This document shows, piece by piece, positions 58,260 through 64,000 of a DNA stretch of 64,000 nucleotides. The stretch is taken from contig CALSFV010000659.1 in the NCBI GenBank assembly GCA_943737045.1, positions 124,001-188,000 of the forward strand, written 5' to 3'. The notes under the pieces were generated by a model. The model saw only the letters and a list, made by a program, of their open reading frames with translations, had not been told where the DNA came from and made no database searches. The stretch comes from Parapristionchus giblindavisi (lineage: Eukaryota; Nematoda; Chromadorea; Rhabditida; Diplogasteridae). Every line of letters starts with the position of its first letter. The first letter of the stretch is position 1. Made by a program: the position numbers and the translations under genes.

Positions 58260-59290
58260 ATTAAATTAAATTACTCAATTACCCGTTTGCCTTGTAGAGA
58301 TTTTATTCTTATTCTTACACTTTATTAAGTCATAAATAACCGTAAAATCAATAATAATAACAGTAATGACAGTAAGAAAAAGGAAAATAATAACAAATAA
58401 TAGAAAATGACATTAATAAAAATGACTGAATCGTTTGTCGTTGCGGTACAGTACAAGTTACGTAGTTTGCTTTGCAGAGAGGCAATACTCCTGTCCGTTG
58501 AGACTCGTTTGAGCTGGTATTGAACAATTTCCCACTGACGGGTCGGATACTCCACGTCAGAGGACCGGTGTACTCTGACTTGGAGATAAGAAGGGATAAG
58601 TGCGAACAGTGAGAAAATGTGTGTACAAAGGTAACGAAGATAAAATACTAAATATTTATCTGACGAAGTTTGTTGGTACCCGGAGAGGGATCCTCTCCAA
58701 CAGTTAACAAGAATCAATGATGTAGCGACAGTCCTGTAGTTCACAGTCGTCTCTTCCAAAATACTCCTGAAATAAATCGTAATAATAATAATAAATTATC
58801 TTAGGAATATATACAAATAATATTATAATAGTACTCACGTGGTGAATGTGAAGAGCGAAATTCTTGATTTCAACATCTTATCCAATATCTCCTTATGTAT
58901 ATCATACTAATCTTATGTGTTCCTTAACGTAAGTAAGGCCGCTTACATCGATGTATCTAGGACATCTGCAAGAATCAATAAATTTACTCATATCAAGTAA
59001 AATACTAGTTGAGGGATACTAGATGATTGATTGATTTACAGCCAGTTGGGATATGAGTAACTCGGAGAGACGAATTTGTACGATTCACAGCAACAAACGT
59101 AGAAGAGCAAAAACGACAAGGGAGGAAGGTCATATCGCACGATGAAGATGAGTTATGGGAGCTAACGTCTGTTTATACCACAGTGTTTATGCCACCGATC
59201 ACTATCTTCCACTTTTGCCACTCTATCCTGGATCAACAGCCACGAGGGTAGGAGGAGGGGAGTGAGAGAGCTATAGGGAGGGGGGGGGGG
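58260..59290 (-). repeat. Duplicated ~1-kb unit, copy 1 (possible small minus-strand transcript unit)
   Basis: Shares with 60010-60830, in order: CCTTGTAG followed by a TTATT-rich tail, a pair of cAGATGTCnTAG acceptors (about 58970 and 60280), the word CGATTCACAGCAACAAACGT, then ACTATCTTCCAC and AGCCACGAGGG. Read on the minus strand this looks like promoter (GGTATAAACAG near 59175), leader, intron and 3' end. No ORF is conserved between the copies. The open frame at 58325-58759 is not kept in copy 2. Confidence 0.55.
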
Positions 59291-60009
59291 GGATAAGATA
59301 ATGAAAGGGGGGGGGGGAGCAGTCAACATTCTGGAAAATAGAAAAAAAATAGAATTGGAATAGCTGATTGATGGAACACGTTTCTGGCCTATCACTTATC
59401 ACTATCACAATTATCACTGGCCTATCTGTCACTTTATGTGCCTTGAATAACGGGTTGTACCTTTACATTTTACCTTTACTTGTTTTTGTATCAACTATGT
59501 TTAAATTAGAATGAATGGTTACATTAATAAAGATATTTAACATACGCTCCATAATCATCGTCACATCTTCAGTGCATTTCAATATTTACATTGGAAAAGT
59601 ATAAAAAAAAGAAATTTAAAGAATGGCGAAATTAGTACGAAATTTCACTAGTATTAATGAAATGAGATGAATGGTAATTTTACTGGTAAGTGTTATGAAA
59701 GCAAATGTATGGATACTTTAGTTGTCTGAACACTCTACGATTTGCCTTCTACTTCGCCTCGCACATAAAAACAAGCCTCCGTTTCTTTGTGCCTCTCTAT
59801 TCAAGGCGCCAAAGCGAAACATCAGGGAACACGGAAGAAAATGAGAGGGAGAAAGAGGGTTGGTAAGGAGGGGGGAGTTGAGATTCGCGCTAATTCAAAA
59901 TTTGTTGTTTCTGCTACTGGTTCAATAAGTGGTTATAAAATATAATAATCAGAAATATGTATATGAAAGTTTGAAACAACGCTCTGGTAAGAAGTTGGAA
60001 TACTGCCAT
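59291..60009. other. Between the two duplicated units
   Basis: G homopolymers near 59281-59317. A block at about 59546-59600 (ATCATCGTCACATCTTCAGTG) recurs at about 62635-62690 (CGTCGTCACATCTTCAGTT). No gene. Confidence 0.4.
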
Positions 60010-60830
60010 TGTGCCTTGTAGTGATCTTATTATTATTTTTGCTCTTTATTACGTCATAATATACAGAACAGGAAAAAAAACTATCAATAATAACTGTAAA
60101 TAATAATAATAGCCCATAATAAATTATAACAATAATAATACTATCTATTTTATAATAACAAATAATAAAAAAAAATAATATAAGAAAAAGTAGTCCTTAT
60201 TCCATATCATACGTTCCTGCCTTCGTCTTTTCCTTAGCGAGGCAACAGTCAAGGAAGGGAGAATCCCGTTTTCCAAGACTATGACATCTGTAAGTATCAA
60301 TTATTCATTTCAAGTCAAATAGTAGATGAAGAGATTTTTACGATTCACAGCAACAAACGTTGAAGAGCAAAAACGAGAGACGAGGAAGTCACACCGCAAG
60401 AACGCGACCATATATCACGGGTCTCCTGTAAAAGTGTAGCTCACTGTACGATCAAAATTGATCGAGTTATGATCGTTTATGTGGTTACAAAAAATCGATA
60501 ATCTGCGATTTTGGCCCGATCAAGTAGCTGGGCCTTCTCATGACCCCCAACCACATCTACCAAAAGACTCATCGAAATCGGAGACAAAAATGTTTTCCTA
60601 GTGGCAGAGAGGGCAGATTTTGCTACGCTTTTCAGTAGACCCGTGATATATGTATGTAAGACAAATGGAAGAAGGGTTGCTGGAGTTACGCCTATATATA
60701 CCGCAGTCTGTACTCTCCCCGATCCTCCCACTATCTTCCACGTTGTCCACTTTATCCACGATCATCAGCCACGAGGGAGAGATAGGATAATGGGAGCAGC
60801 AACCGGGAGGGGGTAGGGGGGAGGAGCGGG
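60010..60830 (-). repeat. Duplicated ~1-kb unit, copy 2
   Basis: Counterpart of 58260-59290. A TATATATAGG box on the minus strand near 60695 matches the position of GGTATAAACAG in copy 1. A minus-strand ORF 60477-60731 exists but is not shared with copy 1. Confidence 0.55.
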
Positions 60831-60933
60831 TCACAGAAAAAAATCAAAAGAATATCAGGATCTGTAAGAATGATAAATATGATGGTAATCATGTGGAAAA
60901 TAGAAAAATTAGTAGAATTGGAATGACTGGGGG

Positions 60934-62390
60934 TACAGTACCGTGCAAAAGTCCGGCCCCAAAATTTGAATCGCAATAACTTTCTTCGTACTTGACCGAT
61001 CGGCCCCCGGTTTGTTTTATTAAATAGTGTAACTGTTGGAGAAAATTTGTATGTTATTGATTATTACCTATGATGATGAAATGATTTCATCATTCTTGAA
61101 ATGCCGAGGTGCGATCGTAAAAATAGGTTTATTCTCAGGTAGATTTTTTCTATTAGTCCAATTTTTTTATGAGGAACGAACAACTATCGGTGAACGTTTT
61201 GAGCCATTAACCACGTTGATTGCATATCGCTCCGAGGAATTAGCTAATTTCGCCTGACCCATCAAAATTTCGTAAAAATGTCATAACTCAGTCTGTAGTT
61301 GAGCTACGGGCCTCAGATTCAACAAGTATTATCACATGGTCATAGGGCACCACCATGCCAATTTCAGAACGATTCCGCTTCTTGAAGAGAAAATTCGAAA
61401 AAAATCCCATACCATTTTTTGGGCATACGGTATTTCCTAGCCTGTTTTTTCTAAAAATCTAAAAATTTAGTATGATGTGCCCAAACATCTAACTAACACA
61501 TCTACAAAGTGGTGAGATTACAGGAGTTCAATTACGACTTTGCCCAAAAAAATACCATTGACATTCAAAGTGGAAATTTACGAGAAAAGAGACAGATGAA
61601 AAAGGTGGAATGTCCAATAGTGGAACTAAATTGAGGATACTTGTAGGAAATATGCTTATTAAACACTTGGTTCAAAATCCGATCGAAATTGATATGAAAT
61701 AATGGGTTATTGACCCGTAATAATTCGCCATAGCGAAAGAAGTTAGGTTCCGTGCACATTGACTGTCAATGGTATTTATATGGGCAAAGTCGTAATTGTA
61801 CTCCTGTAATCTCGCCACTTTGTAGATGTGTTAGGATGTTTAGGCACATCATACCAAATTTTTAGATTTTTATAAAAACCGGCTGGGAAATACCGTATGC
61901 CCAAAAAAATGGTATGGGATTTTTTTTGAATTTTCTCTTCAAGAGTCGGAATCTTTCTGAAATTGGCATGGTGGTGCCCTATGACCATGTGATAATACTT
62001 GTTGAATCTGTGGCCCGTAGCTCAACTACAGACTGAGTTATGACATTTTTACGAAATTTTGATGGGTCAGGCGAAATTAGCTAATTCCTCGGAGCGATAT
62101 GCAAGCAACGTGGTTAGTGGCTTAAAACGTTCACCGATAGTTGTTCGTTCCTCATAAAAATATTGGACTAATAGAAAAAATCTACCTGAGAATAAACCTA
62201 TTTTTACGATCGCACCTCGGCATTTCAAGAATGATGAAATCATTTCATCATCATAGGTAATAATCAATAACATACAAATTTTCTCAAATGGTTACACTAT
62301 TTAATAAAACAAACCGGGGGCCGATCGGTCAAGTACGAAGAAAGTTATAGCGATTCAAATTTTGGGGCCGGACTTTTGCACGGTACTGTA
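60934..62390. mobile_element. Tc1/mariner-type foldback element, 1457 bp
   Basis: Flanked by TA at 60934-60935 and 62389-62390. Ends CAGTACCGTGCAAAAGTCCG and its complement. Two arms of about 620 bp face each other around a ~200-bp unique centre (about 61565-61764). CAGT-type ends and a TA target are typical of Tc1/mariner. Both arms retain the same short ORF (61036-61257 plus, 62067-62273 minus; GLFSGRFFLLVQFFYEE). It does not resemble a transposase. Confidence 0.92.
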
Positions 62391-63500
62391 TATTCATTGT
62401 CTCTAGGTCGGATGAGAATCGACGAATGAGATCAGACTGTTTGAGAACTATCATTAGCGCTTCTCACTCATATGCAAATGTTATCATCCGGTAGGTTCTC
62501 ATCTATCCTTCATTGCGTAAAGATGCACTGGAATAGCTTCATTGCTATTGATTGATCGACATGTTTCTGTATGAACAATGTTTCAAGGAGAATGAAAGGT
62601 TGGATGAATAATGATATTTAGCAGACGGTTCATAACCGTCGTCACATCTTCAGTTCATTCCAATTATTCACATTTAAAAAGATAAAAAATATTATAGATG
62701 TCGATGGGGTCCATGGATGCATTAGGTTTTCTCTTTCTCGACGAATCATATATCAATATATTTATTATATTTATCTATTATTTACCGTGTTGTCTTGTAA
62801 AACTCATAAAAATATTATTATTATACGGGCATTTACCGTATTTCAATCACAAATCCATTCCACATTGTATTTCCCTAATCAGAAAACATGTTCTTTGAAA
62901 TGAGTTGGTCAGTTGATTTCCGATATATATTTTTAAAATTATTTAAAAATTTTTGAATCATTATTCGTCGAAGAATATTTTGGAAAAAAAATTAAGGTCG
63001 AATCCATCCTGACTCGAACATCCTGATTTTCAGAGAATGGGTCTATTCCAAAATAAAACAAGCATTAGCTATTCACTTAGGGTAATTTCCATCAAAGTGC
63101 ATTTGCTTTCCATTTTGCATACTTTTCATGCTAAAAAATGACATGGTAGAATGTTCATTTTACTTCGTTGGCCACGTTCTTGGAGGTTTCTCATCGATGA
63201 TTGTCCCTTTATTGCTCTTCCCACTTCTGTTTACCGTAAAAGGTGATAAGAACTGCGCCGGCACAGGGTAAGTTTGCTCAACTGTAAGGGACATCCATGG
63301 ACGGTTGCAAACCTTTTGCTGGCAACGACACAATCGTAGGCGAAGGCGTTTGCCAAGAAACCTTTCCCTACTCTTATGACGTCACGTTTGTCGGCAAATG
63401 GTTTGACATCGTTCACGGATACGGAATCTTGAAAGAAGATTTGAAGCTTTTATAAATTGATTCAGGTGTAAAATTTTCAATTGTACGAAAGCCTATCGCC
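62391..63500. other. Intergenic before the last gene, with a family E MITE
   Basis: Holds the repeat block at 62635-62690 and, at about 63290-63424, a relative of the small MITE at 45354-45442 (GACGTCACGTTTGTCGGCAAA). Otherwise nothing named. Confidence 0.5.
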
Positions 63501-63950
63501 ATGTTTTCACATACACAGAGCGAGAAAGGTAAGATAAATATTCAACATTTCACAGTAGTGGTCGTTGGTCTAATCGCATCATTTATCGCAATTCCCATAT
63601 CAGTTCTCTCGCTTTTTGAGCGATCTATTATATTAGTGCCGAGGAAGTGCGCGACAATAAAAAAAAGCAACGATGCTTGCAGCCCATCCTTGTATGAACA
63701 GCCGAGGAGCAGAATGGGGAGCAGATTGACGCACAAACGGAAGTACACGCTATCGAACCTCGATGAGGATCTTCGTGATGAGGCCATCAGGAGAAATCTG
63801 CTTGAGCTGTCAAAAGAACACCGAAACTTAGTATTGGACGAGTTGAAGAAAGCGACAACTGAGGAATGCGATACTGGAACGTGCCGCGTATTCGTCGATA
63901 CTTTGGACGACCAGGTTAACATTGTAGCAGGCTGTGCGAAGGTAGTGTGA
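63501..63950 (+). CDS. Single-exon hypothetical membrane protein, 149 aa
   Basis: Uninterrupted frame from ATG 63501 to TGA 63950. One strong membrane segment lies near the N-terminus (FTVVVVGLIASFIAIPISVL). Then follow a basic region (SRLTHKRKY) and a charged helical tail (LDEDLRDEAIRRNLLELSKE...LDELKK). Four Cys in the C-terminal half include ECDTGTCR. AATAAA follows the stop by about 10 bases, which supports a real 3' end. A GTAAG at 63530 and CACAG at 63555 could mark a tiny intron, but the unspliced frame is better. No family recognised. Confidence 0.55.
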   Translation: MFSHTQSEKGKINIQHFTVVVVGLIASFIAIPISVLSLFERSIILVPRKCATIKKSNDACSPSLYEQPRSRMGSRLTHKRKYTLSNLDEDLRDEAIRRNLLELSKEHRNLVLDELKKATTEECDTGTCRVFVDTLDDQVNIVAGCAKVV

Positions 63951-63966
63951 ACACACACAAATAAAG
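63951..63966 (+). terminator. Polyadenylation signal of the 63501 gene
   Basis: AATAAAGC just after the stop codon at 63950, a normal nematode-type spacing. Confidence 0.6.
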
Positions 63967-64000
63967 CTTTATACCTTGATTCAGAGTTACAGGAGCAGTC

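Overview
The window is eukaryotic and almost certainly from a free-living rhabditid-type nematode. Coding sequence is cut into many small exons. Introns mostly begin GTAAG/GTAC and end in TTTCAG/TTTTAG. The recognisable proteins fit as well: a TWK two-pore K+ channel, a small SCP/TAPS (CAP) secreted protein and a nematode-style condensin II D3 subunit. I cannot name the species. Gene models were made by hand from splice signals and reading-frame continuity, so exon ends are predictions.

Layout. 278-3631 (+): 3' part of an unrecognised charged multi-exon gene. 3632-7196: gene-poor, with three inverted-repeat (MITE-like) elements. 7197-9388 (-): a seven-exon gene of unknown function whose introns host two more MITEs. 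10183-17850: a tandem segmental duplication carrying a small secreted-protein-like gene. Copy 1 (10600-11941) looks nearly intact and is followed by a 1.67-kb array of a 10-bp satellite. Copy 2 has lost its first exon, replaced by a 1.13-kb hAT-like non-autonomous element. 20406-23748 (+): a complete TWK channel. 25847-28719 (-): an unrecognised gene with one candidate membrane segment, followed upstream by a 176-bp tandem repeat. 30654-31545 (-): a complete CAP gene. 32926-35090 (+): an unrecognised Pro/Ser-rich gene. 35916-54796 (-): condensin II subunit D3 (HCP-6/NCAPD3), about 58 exons over 19 kb, convergent with the previous gene, its introns full of MITEs and (AAT)n arrays. 55906-56268 (-): a possible 48-residue secreted peptide. 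56.8-62.7 kb: repeat-rich DNA with a duplicated ~1-kb unit and a 1.46-kb Tc1/mariner-type foldback element. 63501-63950 (+): a single-exon membrane-protein-like ORF.

No operon-like functional cluster is evident; the genes appear unrelated. The notable biology is in the repeats. A 7-bp pseudo-palindrome TACNGTA is scattered through non-coding DNA and is also the core of the 10-bp satellite. A TTAA-inserting MITE carries a tRNA-like segment, and its empty target site is preserved in the paralogous copy. Several MITE families fold into hairpins.
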